NCBI GenBank assembly: GCA_965218075.1
Contig: CBDCJZ010000003.1
Span: forward strand, 2,046,001-2,110,000
Direction: 5' to 3'
DNA from: JANQHO01 sp965218075
GTDB taxonomy: Bacteria; Bacteroidota; Bacteroidia; Flavobacteriales; Schleiferiaceae
Length of the DNA stretch: 64,000 bases
Below the pieces are notes generated by a model. The model ran no database searches, was not told the origin of the DNA, and saw only the letters and a program-made list of their open reading frames with translations. Below are positions 43,846 to 55,600 of this stretch, piece by piece; the stretch's first letter is position 1; each line of letters begins with the position of its first letter. Position numbers and translations under genes: made by a program.

Positions 43846-46800
43846 ATGAAAAACTTTCACCCTATTAAATTAATCTCTATTTTTATTTTGTTTGGAGGCT
43901 TTTTCACAAAAGCCCAAACCTCTACTTACACTGTGAGTGGGCCTATCAAAGGACAAGGGCCGCTTTTAAATACGGAACCAACTAGTAGTAATGATGGCAG
44001 CAACGGTTGGACTGTGATTCATCCCTATAATGCCGGAGGTAATGCATCGATCAATAGTTGGTCTTCAGCTCAAAGCATTGGCTTTCCCTTTTCTTTTTAC
44101 GGCAGTCCAGCTACTCATTTTTGTGTGAGCAAAAACTACCTGTTGACCTTTGACACCACAGTTGCGGGAACCACTGTGAACAGTAGTATCACCACTGACA
44201 ATACGGCTTTACCTCATGCTGATCTTCCCGACCATACCATCGCTTATTTTTGGGGTGGCTTTAGTCCTCCGCTTAATAACAACGATGCCATCCAGATGAA
44301 GACCTTTGGCACCACTCCCAATCGCCAGCTGTGGATTAAGAACTTTTCCTATAAACACGAGGCTCAAGGTTTCAGTTACAACTTTGTAGTTTTAGAAGAA
44401 ACCACCCGTAAGATTTACGTGGTAAATGGCTGGTGGAGCAGTCAAGGAGCGGGAAGCTATACAGTTGGTGTTCAGTTGAGTTCCACCACTGCTGTGCAGC
44501 ACTCCAGCTCTCCTAATATCAGCTCTATTAATACAAGTGGTAATAACAATCCCTGGCCTAATGTGGACTATTACGAATTCACTCCTCGTTCCTTGGTAAA
44601 CGACAATGCAGGAATTCTCAGCTTGGACGCTCCGGCTAGTAAAACTACTTTCGGTTCTCAGTCGGTTCAGGTGAGCATTAAAAATCATGGAATTAACAAC
44701 CTGGACAGTGTAAGGGTGAATTGGAGTGTGGATGGAGTAGCTCAGACCTCTCATAGCTGGACGGGGAGTCTAGCTCCGGATGCAGTTGCTGCTGCGGTCA
44801 ATATCGGAAGCTATAATTTCACCCTGGGAAATCCCACCCTAAAGATTTGGACGAGCAATCCCAATGGGAATCCAGACAATGATACTTCAAATGACACACT
44901 AGAGGTTTCTTTATTTGTTTGCAATCTACTTTCGGGAGCTTATACCCTTGGCGGGACTTCCAGCGATTTTCCAAACTTTGATTCCCTTGCTACTTTTCTC
45001 AGCAATTGTGGTATTTCAGGTTCTGTAATCATTAAGGTAGCTCCTGGCACCTATAGGGAGCAGTTTACATTAGGTAATATTGCTGGTGTAAGCCCGACAA
45101 ATACGATTGTCATTGACGGTGGGGATAGCTCGCTAGTTAGGCTCACTCATGACGGCTCGACAAGCAATGCCACCGTGGCTTTTAACAGCACCAGTTATGT
45201 AAGCTTGAGGAATATGACCCTCGAAAACACTAAAAGCTCAGCAAATGCTTGGGTAGTGCATCTTCAGAACACAGATCATATCGTCATTGATTCCTGTTTG
45301 ATTGAGCAGCCGGTGAATGCAATATTTAACAAAGGGGGTATAGTGGGCTCGGGCAGCTTGATCAGTGTCTTTACAATTACTACCAATAAGCATTTGACCG
45401 TCTCTGACAATATCATCACAGGAGGTTTTTATGGAATAGCTCTGCAAGGCAATGTAAGCGATGAAGATGTGGGCAACCACATGCTGCGTAACCGCTTTAT
45501 TGATATTTACAATTATGGCATCCTAGTAGCTGAACAGGACAGCTTGATGATCTCGGGCAATGTGATTGAAAATACCAATGGTAGTGGTAGCTATGGCATC
45601 TGTTGCCAAGATATTACAGACTTTGAGATTAGGGCAAATAATTTGCTTGACTGCGGGGGTGAGGGGATAGTAATTCTTGGAGGCAGTTCCAGTGGAACAA
45701 CTCGCTCACTGATTGCCAACAATATGATTTATGCTCCCGATGCGGCCATTAGGATGTCAGGATTCAGCCCTTTTTTTCTATCCAAAATAAATATTTATCA
45801 CAACACGGCCGTGGGCGACCCCGCTATGGAGTTTATTGGCAGTAACTATTCTGATATGAGTTTCTACAACAACATTTTCAGCAACCCAAATGGAGTAGCT
45901 TTAAAGGCTTTCTCGGGTTTGCCATCGACCATTGATATCGATTACAACCTTTATCAATACCAGGCAAGCAGGAATATCGCATGGGACGGCTCTGCGGGCT
46001 ATACAAACCTAGCCACTTGGCAAGCAGCCAAGCCGGCACTCAATGCCCATTCTGTAGAAGGTGACCCGCTATTTGTAAGTGCAACATCTCCTGCTAATCT
46101 GCATCTAATAGGCACTTTGGCCAATGATACAGGTGATAATTCTGTGGGTATTAAAGTCGATATTGATGGAGATTCTCGTCCACTTCCGCCTTCGACAAAG
46201 GTGGATATTGGCGCTGATGAATACCATCTGCCAACTTGTTTGTATTCATCAGGGCTTTTCGCCTCAGTTAGGAGTGGGTCGGCAGCCAGCTTGAGCTGGG
46301 TCACAGGCGGGGCTTTAAATTGGAATATCGAATATGGACCTCCGGGCTTTATTCCAGGATCGGGAACTTTTGTGTACAATGTTCTTAATCCTTACACCTT
46401 AAGTGGCTTGACACCCGGAACAGATTATGATTTCTATGTACAGGACAGCTGTGGTATAGGCGATGTGAGCATCTGGAGAGGTCCTTTTTCCTTTGCTACG
46501 CTCTGCCCTTCTTTATCTCCTGCTACTTTGCCCCTAATAGAAGACTTTGAGTCCTTATCTGGTACCTTTCAGCAAGACACAGGAGTGTTCTGCAATTCCA
46601 CCTACGCGTGGAGTTATGAGACCTCTCTTGCCGGCTATAGTCGCTTGAGATTTGCTGTGCCGGGCTTTGCCAATAATGGAAGCTCAGCAGCTACCTTGGA
46701 TAGAGTGTTATCATCAGGGAATACGGCTATCAATTATCTGATCCTAACAATTGATTTGAGCAGTTATAGTAGCTCGAGTGCTCTGGAGCTGGAATTCAGC

Positions 46801-49290
46801 TATATGCATCACGGAGAAGAAAACCATCCTAATGATAGAGTATGGATACGGGGCAGCAACACAAATTCCTGGGTGCAAATTTACGATCTGTATGCCAATC
46901 GGGGCACAGCAGGCATCTACAATCAGGTAATTGGCTTAGACATTGAATCTATCCTCGCAAATGCTACCCCTCCTCAAAGAGTCTCTTCTACTTTTCAAGT
47001 CCGCTTTGGACAAGAAGATACTAGTCCCGCTAGTTCCCTCACAGGAATTGACGGCTATTCTTTTGATGACATTGCCATTCGGGAAACCTGTCCAACCCCC
47101 ACCAACCTAACAGCTACCCAGATTACTCAAACCAGCGCTACGCTCTCCTGGGTTGCTGGCGGGGCTTCTAATTGGAACTTAGAATGGGATACGGCTGGTC
47201 GTGCTCTAGGAAGCGGTAATTTCTTACCTAATGTTGCGCCTACTCCCTATGCTTTAAGCGGTCTAATTCCCGGCACCTCTTATCAGTTCTATGTTCGGGA
47301 TAGTTGTGGAGTAGGTCATGTGAGTGGCTGGGCCGGTCCTTATACTTTTAACACGCTTAGCAGATGTCCAGCCCCTTCGTCTTTGGGAGCCTCCAATATC
47401 ACTCAGACCACTGCTGAACTCTCCTGGATTACGGGCGGAGCTTCCAATTGGGATTTGGAATATGGAATTCAGGGTTTTATTCCTGGACCGGGAACCTTTG
47501 TGTACAATGTTTCTAATCCTTACACCTTAAGTAGCTTGACACCCGGAACAGATTATGATTTCTATGTCCGGGATAGTTGTGGCACTAATAATTTGAGCAC
47601 TTGGGTAGGTCCTCAGAATTTTAGGACGTTTAGTTGTCCATCTCCCACAGGACTGACACTTGACTCTATTGCTCAGACCACCGCTAAGCTCTCCTGGATT
47701 ACGGGTGGGGCTTCTAATTGGGATGTGGAATACGGAATTCAGGGTTTTATTCCTGGATCGGGAACCTTTGTGTACAATGTTTCTAATCCTTACACCTTAA
47801 GTAGCTTGACACCCGGAACAGATTATGATTTCTATGTCCGGGATAGTTGTGGCACTAATAATTTGAGCACTTGGGCGGGTCCCTATACTTTTACCACCCT
47901 CCCTTTGCCTTGTCCATCCCCATCGTCATTGGGAGCTTCCAATATTACTCAGGCCACCGCTGAGCTCTTCTGGATTACGGGTGGAGCTTCGAATTGGGAT
48001 TTAGAATATGGTCTTTCGGGATTTCCACTGGGAAGTGGCACTCGGATTTCCACGACTACCCCTTCTTATACTGTGAGCGGCTTGACGCCTGGAACGGGCT
48101 ATGATTTCTATGTTCGGGATAGCTGTGGAGTGGGTCATGTAAGTAGCTGGGCTGGTCCTCATACTTTTACCACCCTTTCAGCCACTTTGCCCTGTCCATC
48201 CCCTTCGTCATTGGGAGCTTCCAATATTACTCAAACCAGCGCTACGCTCTCCTGGGTTACGGGTGGGGCTGCTAATTGGGATTTGGAATATGGTCTTTCT
48301 GGATTTCCACTGGGAAGTGGCACTCGGATTTCCACAACTACTCCTTCTTATACTGTGAGCGGTTTGACACCTGGTCAGTCTTATCAATTTTATGTTCGGG
48401 ATAGCTGTGGAATAGCTCATGTGAGCAGCTGGGCGGGTCCTGATGCTTTTACCACCCTTTCAGCCACTTTGCCCTGCCCATCCCCATCGTCATTGTTAGC
48501 TACCCAGATTACTCAGACCAGCGCTAGGCTTTGGTGGATGTCAGGTGGGACTTCTACTTCTAATTGGGGTCTGGAATATGGTCTTTCGGGATTTACCCTG
48601 GGAAGTGGCACTCAGATTTCCACGACTACCCCTTCTTATACTGTGAGCGGTTTGACACCTGGTCGGTCTTATCAATTTTATGTTCGGGATAGCTGTGGAG
48701 CAGCTCATGTGAGTAGCTGGGCCGGTCCTTATACTTTTAGGACTCTTGGCTGTTTAGCTCCCACAGGGCTGAAGCTTGATATCATTACTGAAATCACTGC
48801 TACTGTGAGCTGGACTAGCGGTGGAGCTTCGAATTGGAACATTGAGTATGGGCCTATAAACTTTCCTCTGGGAAGCGGTATTTTCTTATACAATGTGTCT
48901 AGTCCTCGCATTTTAAGGGGCTTGATGCCTAACACCTTTTATGATGTCTATGTACAGGACAGTTGCAATGTGGGCAATGTGAGCAATTGGGTAGGACCCT
49001 TGTCTGTTAAAACCATTATTGGTATAGATGAGCTTCTCGAGCGCTCATTTCGCATTTATCCAAATCCTAGTGAAGGAGCTTTCAAGCTGGAGTTTAGCTC
49101 CTCTCTCGGAGAGGATATGGAGGTCCGTATCACTAATATGATGGGACAAATAGTCTTGGAAGATGAGATTGAGAGTTTCAGCGGAAGTTACAGAAAAAGG
49201 CTAGAGATGGGGGCTTATCGCAGTGGAGTATACCTATTGCAGCTGATTACTGAAAAGGCTACTGTGAACCGGCGTATCATTTTGCAGTGA
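43846..49290 (+). CDS. Mosaic T9SS-secreted surface protein (giant 2)
   Basis: 1814 residues. Layout: signal peptide 1-24; shared N-terminal domain about 25-247; CARDB-like domain about 248-357 (VQVSIKNHGINNLDSVRVNW); right-handed beta-helix about 358-797 (VIIKVAPGTYREQFTL, HIVIDSCLIEQP, LMISGNVIENTN), closing with VDIGADEYHLP (choice-of-anchor Q type); one FN3; MAM-like domain about 886-1081 (LIEDFESLSGTFQQDTG to DGYSFDDIAIRETC); seven FN3; T9SS type A sorting domain about 1725-1814. It is likely surface bound; beta-helices often bind or cut polysaccharide, but no catalytic residues can be assigned. N- and C-terminal parts are almost the same as in giants 1 and 3. Confidence 0.9.
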   Translation: MKNFHPIKLISIFILFGGFFTKAQTSTYTVSGPIKGQGPLLNTEPTSSNDGSNGWTVIHPYNAGGNASINSWSSAQSIGFPFSFYGSPATHFCVSKNYLLTFDTTVAGTTVNSSITTDNTALPHADLPDHTIAYFWGGFSPPLNNNDAIQMKTFGTTPNRQLWIKNFSYKHEAQGFSYNFVVLEETTRKIYVVNGWWSSQGAGSYTVGVQLSSTTAVQHSSSPNISSINTSGNNNPWPNVDYYEFTPRSLVNDNAGILSLDAPASKTTFGSQSVQVSIKNHGINNLDSVRVNWSVDGVAQTSHSWTGSLAPDAVAAAVNIGSYNFTLGNPTLKIWTSNPNGNPDNDTSNDTLEVSLFVCNLLSGAYTLGGTSSDFPNFDSLATFLSNCGISGSVIIKVAPGTYREQFTLGNIAGVSPTNTIVIDGGDSSLVRLTHDGSTSNATVAFNSTSYVSLRNMTLENTKSSANAWVVHLQNTDHIVIDSCLIEQPVNAIFNKGGIVGSGSLISVFTITTNKHLTVSDNIITGGFYGIALQGNVSDEDVGNHMLRNRFIDIYNYGILVAEQDSLMISGNVIENTNGSGSYGICCQDITDFEIRANNLLDCGGEGIVILGGSSSGTTRSLIANNMIYAPDAAIRMSGFSPFFLSKINIYHNTAVGDPAMEFIGSNYSDMSFYNNIFSNPNGVALKAFSGLPSTIDIDYNLYQYQASRNIAWDGSAGYTNLATWQAAKPALNAHSVEGDPLFVSATSPANLHLIGTLANDTGDNSVGIKVDIDGDSRPLPPSTKVDIGADEYHLPTCLYSSGLFASVRSGSAASLSWVTGGALNWNIEYGPPGFIPGSGTFVYNVLNPYTLSGLTPGTDYDFYVQDSCGIGDVSIWRGPFSFATLCPSLSPATLPLIEDFESLSGTFQQDTGVFCNSTYAWSYETSLAGYSRLRFAVPGFANNGSSAATLDRVLSSGNTAINYLILTIDLSSYSSSSALELEFSYMHHGEENHPNDRVWIRGSNTNSWVQIYDLYANRGTAGIYNQVIGLDIESILANATPPQRVSSTFQVRFGQEDTSPASSLTGIDGYSFDDIAIRETCPTPTNLTATQITQTSATLSWVAGGASNWNLEWDTAGRALGSGNFLPNVAPTPYALSGLIPGTSYQFYVRDSCGVGHVSGWAGPYTFNTLSRCPAPSSLGASNITQTTAELSWITGGASNWDLEYGIQGFIPGPGTFVYNVSNPYTLSSLTPGTDYDFYVRDSCGTNNLSTWVGPQNFRTFSCPSPTGLTLDSIAQTTAKLSWITGGASNWDVEYGIQGFIPGSGTFVYNVSNPYTLSSLTPGTDYDFYVRDSCGTNNLSTWAGPYTFTTLPLPCPSPSSLGASNITQATAELFWITGGASNWDLEYGLSGFPLGSGTRISTTTPSYTVSGLTPGTGYDFYVRDSCGVGHVSSWAGPHTFTTLSATLPCPSPSSLGASNITQTSATLSWVTGGAANWDLEYGLSGFPLGSGTRISTTTPSYTVSGLTPGQSYQFYVRDSCGIAHVSSWAGPDAFTTLSATLPCPSPSSLLATQITQTSARLWWMSGGTSTSNWGLEYGLSGFTLGSGTQISTTTPSYTVSGLTPGRSYQFYVRDSCGAAHVSSWAGPYTFRTLGCLAPTGLKLDIITEITATVSWTSGGASNWNIEYGPINFPLGSGIFLYNVSSPRILRGLMPNTFYDVYVQDSCNVGNVSNWVGPLSVKTIIGIDELLERSFRIYPNPSEGAFKLEFSSSLGEDMEVRITNMMGQIVLEDEIESFSGSYRKRLEMGAYRSGVYLLQLITEKATVNRRIILQ

Positions 49291-49330
49291 GAAGTAGCAA
49301 AGCTTTTGCCATAGATTCTTGCCGATTTAC

Positions 49331-49451
49331 GGACAAGCTGCCCGGTAATGCGGTTTAATAGCTGCTTAGTCAGTGTTTCCACGAGGTCGGCATTAAGGCT
49401 AGGGAACTTTTTGTGCAGATTTTGAACTTCTATGTTTTTCCAGTCGTCCAT
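49331..49451 (-). pseudogene. hemA: Second copy of the hemA 3' fragment
   Basis: The same coding fragment as at 43501-43622 (MDDWKNIEVQNLHKKFPSLN and TKQLLNRITGQL) with one or two base changes, then it stops matching at about 49331 and runs into the tail of giant gene 2. There is no hemC after it. It marks the join of a tandem duplication; it cannot work as a gene. Confidence 0.75.
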
Positions 49452-49695
49452 CTAAATAATGCTCTGGATTGAAATAAAAAATCTTCAAGCCACTCTTCGT
49501 TTACTTTCATTTTTCTAGCGCACAATAAGTCATACGCGGCACACAATAAGTCATAAGCCTTTTTTTACTAAACGAGCCCTTATAAGCCCTTGTTAAAAGA
49601 TTAAATTTTAGTAATATTGGGCTGATCTCATGTTTCAAAAGGCTTCGCCATTTTTAATGTAAAGAAGATCTTGTTTCACTAAAGAACACTAAATC
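49452..49695 (+). repeat. Upstream cassette, copy 3
   Basis: As copy 2, but CACAATAAGTCATA is present twice (about 49520-49555), and the leader hairpin reads GGCTTCGCCATTTTT, which weakens the stem. Promoter: TTG 49590-49592, 19-base spacer, TAATATTG 49612-49619. Confidence 0.85.
49590..49619 (+). promoter_or_regulatory. Promoter of giant gene 3
   Basis: TTG and TAATATTG with a 19-base spacer, as in the other cassettes. Confidence 0.6.
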
Positions 49696-52600
49696 ATGAA
49701 AACTTTCAACTTAATTAATCTTCCTCTATCTTTATTATTGCTTTATTATTGTTTGGAGGCTTTTCCACTAAAAGCCCAAACCTCTACTTACACTGTGAGT
49801 GGACCCATCAAAGGACAAGGGCCGCTTTTAAATACGGAAAAAACTAATATTAATAGTATTAATAGTAGCGGCAACAGTTGGACTGTGATTCATCCCTATA
49901 ATGCCTATGGCGGTTCATCCGTCAATAGTTGGTCTTCAGCTCAAAGCATTGGCTTTCCCTTTTCTTTTTACGGCAGTCCAGCTACTCATTTCTGTGTGAG
50001 CAAAAACTACCTGTTGACCTTTGACACCACAGTTGCGGGAACCACTGTGAACAGTAGTATCACCACTGACAATACGGCTTTACCTCATGCCGATCTTCCC
50101 GACAGCACCATCGCTTATTTTTGGGGTGGCTTTAGTCCTCCGCTTAATAACAATGATGATGTTTGGAGGAAGATCTTTGGCACAGCTCCCAACCGCCAGC
50201 TGTGGATTAAGAACTTTTCCTATAAACACGAGGCTCAGAGGAACAGCTACAACTTTGTAGTTTTAGAAGAAACCACCCATAAGATTTATGTAGTGGATGC
50301 CCGATGGGAAAATCAAGGAGTGGGAAGCTATACAGTAGGTGTTCAGTTGAATTCTACCACTGCTATACAGCATCCCAATTCTCCTAATATTAGCTCTATT
50401 AATGGAAATGTTGACACTCCTTGGCCTAATGTGGACTATTACGAATTCACTCGTTCCTTGGTAAACGACGATGCAGGAATTCTCAGCTTGGACGCTCCGG
50501 CTAGTCCAACTGTTCCCGGCTCTCAGTCGGTTCAGGTGAGCATTAAAAATCATGGAATTAACAACCTAGACAGTGTAAGAGTGAACTGGAGTGTGGATGG
50601 AGTAACTCAGACCTTCCATAGCTGGACGGGGAGTCTAGCGTCGGGTGCAGTTGCTGCTGCGGTCAATATCGGAAGCTATAATTTCACCCTGGGAAATCCC
50701 ACCCTAAAGATTTGGACGAACAATCCCAATGGCAATCCAGACAATGATGCTTCAAATGATACATTAAAGGTTTCTTTATTTGTTTGCACCTCACTTTCGG
50801 GAGCTTATACCCTTGGCGGGACTTCCAGCGATTTTCGAAACTTTGATTTTCTTGCTACTTTTCTCCACAACTGTGGTGTTTCTGGGGCTGTAATCATTAA
50901 GGTAGCTCCTGGCACCTATAGGGAGCAGTTTACATTAGGGAATATCGCTGGCGTAAGCCAAAGCAATACCATTGTCATTGACGGCGGGGATAGCTCGCTA
51001 GTTAGGCTCACTCATGACGGTTCGACAAGCAATGCCACCGTGTCTTTTGACAGCACGAGCTATGTGACTTTGAGAAATATGACCCTCGAAAACACCAAAA
51101 GCTCAACAGGTGCCTGGATAGTGCATCTTCAAAACACGGATCATATCGTCATTGATTCCTGTTTGATTGAACAGCCGGTTAATGTAACATCTAACAGAGG
51201 GGGTATAGTGGGCTCGGGTAGTTTGAACAGTTCCTCCACAGCTACTACGAATAAGCATTTGACCGTCTCTGACAACACCATCCTGGGAGGTTATTATGGA
51301 ATAGATCTGCGAGGTAGTACAAGCGATGAAGATGTGGGCAATCACGTCCTGCGTAACCGTTTTAGTAATATTGAACGACGTGCCATTCAGGTGCGTAAAC
51401 AGGACAGCTTGATGATCTCGGGCAATGTGATTGAAAATATCAATGCTAGTTCTACCTCTGGCATGTGCATGTATTGCGAAGATATTACAGACTTTGAGAT
51501 TACTGCAAATAACCTGCTCGACTGCGGTGATAGGGGGATAGTGATTTATAAAGCTGGTTCCAGTGGAACAGCCCGCTCACTGATTGCCAACAATATGATT
51601 TATACTCCAAAAGATGTGGCCATTAGGATGAGAGGATTGAGCAGCGGTTTATCTAATTCTAAGATGAATGTCTATCACAACACAACTGTGGGAGATCCCG
51701 CTATGCAGTTTACTAGCGGCGGCAATTCTGATATGAGTATCTACAACAACATTTTCAGCAACCCACGTGGAGTAGCTTTAGAGGCTTCATCGAGCTTGCC
51801 ATCGACTATCAAAATCGATTACAACCTTTATCAGGCAAGCGGGAATATCGCAAAGGACGGTTTTACGAGCTATGCAAACCTAGCCGCTTGGCAAGCAGCC
51901 AAACCTGCACTCAATCGGAATTCTGTGGAGGGTAACCCGCTATTTGTAAGCGCAACATCTCCTGCCGATCTGCATCTAGCAGGAACTTTGGCCAATGATA
52001 TAGGTGATAATTCTGTGGGTATTAAAGTCGATATTGATGGAGATTCTCGCCCACTTCCGCCTTCGACAAGGGTGGATATGGGCGCTGACGAGTACCATCT
52101 GCCAACTTGTTTGCCTTCATCAAGGCTTTCCGCCTCAGTTAGGAGTGGGTCGGCAGCCAGCTTGAGCTGGACCACAGGCGGAGCTTTAAATTGGAATATC
52201 GAATATGGACCTCCGGGATTTATTCCAGGCTCGGGAACTTTTGTGTACAATGTTCTTAATCCTTACATTTTAACAGGTTTAAATCCCAACACCAATTATG
52301 ATTTCTATGTACAGGACAGTTGTGGGATGGGAGATGTGAGTCTCTGGACGGGTCCTTTCACCTTCCAAACTGCTTGTGTAAATGCCCTCAGTGGTACTTA
52401 TACCCTTGGCAGAGCTTCTAGTGACTTTCCAGACTTTGATTCTCTTGCTACTTTTCTCAACAACTGTGGTATTTTAGGTCCTGTAATCATTAAGGTAGCT
52501 TCTGGCACCTATAAGGAGTCGTTCACACTAGGTAGTATTACTGGTGTAAGCCAAAGCAATACCATTGTCATTGATGGTGGGAGCAGCTCGCTAGCTAGGC

Positions 52601-55600
52601 TCATTCACGACGGCTCGACGAGCAATGCCACGGTAGCTTTTGACAGCACCAGCTATGTGAGCTTGAGGAATATGACCCTTGAAAACATCAAAAGCTCAGC
52701 AAATGCTTGGGTAGTGCATCTTCAGAACACGGATCACATCGTCATTGATTCCTGTTTGATTGAGATGTCAGTGAATACACCATCTAACAGTGGGGGTATA
52801 GTGGGCTCGGGCAGCTTGACCAGTGCCTTTACAATTACTACGAATAAGCATTTGACCGTCTCTGACAATATCATCACAGGAGGTTTTTATGGAATAGCTC
52901 TGCAAGGCAATGTAAGCGATGAAGATGTGGGCAACCACATGCTGCGTAACCGGTTTATTGATATTTACAATTATGGCATCCGAGCAGATGAACAGGACAG
53001 CCTGATGATCTCGGGCAATGTGATTGAAAATACCAATGGTCATGGTAGCGGCATCTATTGCCAAGGTATTACGGACTTTGAGATTACTGCAAATAATTTG
53101 CTTGACTGTGGGGATGCGGGGATAGTAATTGATGGAGGCAGCACATCCAGTGGAACAGCACGTTCACTGATTGCCAACAATATGATTTATGCTTCCAATA
53201 CGGCCATTAGGATGTGGTCAAGATTCAGCTCTCTTTTTCTATCCAAAATAAATATTTATCACAACACGGCTGTGGGTTTTCCTGCTATGGAGTTTATTGG
53301 CAGTAGCAATTCTAGTGTGAGTCTCTACAACAACATTTTCAGCAACCCAAATGGAGTGGCTTTAGAGGCTTCACCGAGCTTGCTATCGACCATCAAAATC
53401 GATTACAACCTTTATCAGGCAAGCGGGAATATCGCAGAGGACGGCTCTATGAGCTATACAAACCTAGCCGCTTGGCAAGCAGCCAAGCCTGCACTCAATC
53501 AGAATTCTGTGGAGGGTAACCCGCTATTTGTAAGGGCAACATCTCCTGCTGACCTGCATCTAATAGGCACTTTGGCCAATGATACAGGTGATAATTCTGT
53601 GGGTATTAAAGTCGATATTGATGGAGATTCTCGTCCACTTCCGCCTTCGACAAGGGTGGATATGGGCGCTGACGAGTACCATCTGCCAACTTGTTTGCCT
53701 TCATCAAGGCTTTCCGCCTCAGTTACGGGTGCGTCGGCAGCCAGCTTGAGCTGGACCACAGGCGGGGCTTTAAATTGGAATATCGAATATGGACCTCTGG
53801 GCTTTATTCCAGGCTCGGGAACTTTTGTGTACAATGTTCTTAATCCTTACATTTTAACAGGTTTAAATCCCAACACCAATTATGATTTCTATGTACAGGA
53901 CAGTTGTGGCATAGGCGATGTGAGCGTCTGGAGTGGTCCTTTTTCCTTTATTACGCTCTGCTCTTTATCTGCTGCTACTCTGCCCCTAATGGAAGACTTT
54001 GAGTTCTTATCTGGTACCTTTCAGCGAGACACAGGGTTTTGCGGTTCCACCTACGCGTGGAGGTATAAGGTCTCCCGTGCCAGCGATGGTCGCCTGAGAT
54101 TTGCTGTGCCGGGCTTTGCCAATAATGGAAGCTCAGCTGCAACCTTGGATAGGCTGCTGTGGGGAGGTACAGTTACCAATTATTTGATCCTAACAGTTGA
54201 TTTGAGCAGTTATAGTAGCTCGAGTGCTCTGGAGCTGGAATTCAGCTATATGCATCACAACGAAGAAAACCATCCTAATGACAGAGTATGGATACGGGGC
54301 GGCAACACAAATTCCTGGGTGCAAATTTACGATCTGTATACCAATCAGGGCACAGCAGGCATCTACAATCGGGTAACTGGCTTAGACATTGACTCTATCC
54401 TCGCAAATGCCACCCCTCCTCAAAGAGTCTCTTCTACTTTTCAAGTTCGCTTTGGACAAGAAGATACTGATCCCGCTATTTCCCGCACAGGAAGTGACGG
54501 CTATTCTTTTGATGACATTGCCATTCGGGAAACCTGTCCAGGCCCTACCAAGCTAACAGCTACCCAGATTACTCAAACCAGCGCTACGCTTTCCTGGGTT
54601 GCTGGCGGAGCTTCTAATTGGGATTTAGAATATGGCCTTTCGGGGTTTACTCTGGGAAGTGGCACTCGGATTTCCACGACCATCCCTTCTTATACTGTGA
54701 GCGGCTTGACATCCGGAATGGGTTATGATTTCTATGTTCGGAGTACTTGCGGGCTGGGCCATGCGAGTAGCTGGGCTGGTCCTGATACTTATACCACCCT
54801 TTCGACCTCTTTGCCCTGTCCATCCCCATTGTCATTGTTGGCTACCAACATTACTCAGACCAGCGTTAGGCTGTCGTGGGTTACAGGCGGGGCTTCTAAT
54901 TGGGATGTGGAATATGGTCTTTCTGGATTTACTCTGGGAAGTGGAACTGGGATTTCCACGACTACCCCTTCTTATACTGTGAGCGGTTTGACACCTGGTC
55001 AGTCTTATCAATTTTATGTTCGGGATAGCTGTGGAGTAGCTCATGTGAGTAGCTGGGCTGGTCCTCATACTTTTACCACCCTTTCAGCCACTTTGCCCTG
55101 TCCATCTCCATCGTCATTGGGAGCTTCCAATATTACTCAGACCAGCGCCAGGCTGTCGTGGATGTCAGGTGGGACTTCTACTTCTAACTGGGATCTAGAA
55201 TATGGTCTTTCGGGATTTACCCTGGGAAGTGGCACTCGGATTTCCACGATTACCCCTTCTTATACTGTGAGCGGCTTGACGCCTGGTCAGTCTTATCAAT
55301 TTTATGTTCGAGATAGCTGTGGAGCAGGTCATGTGAGTAGCTGGGCCGGTCCTGATGCTTTTACCACCCTTTCAGCCACTTTGCCCTGCCCATCTCCATC
55401 GTCATTGGGAGCTTCCAATATTACTCAGACCAGTGCTAGGCTGTCGTGGATGTCAGGTGGAATTTCTATTTCTAATAATTGGGATTTAGAATATGGTCTT
55501 TCGGGATTTACTCTGGGAAGTGGCACTCGGATTTCCACGACTATCTCTTTTTATACTGTGAGCGGCTTGACACCTGGTCAGTCTTATCAGTTTTATGTTC

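Noticed and set aside
49215..49451. 78-codon minus-strand frame as a small gene
   Set aside because: Only its first 40 codons are the hemA fragment; the rest is antisense to the end of giant gene 2.
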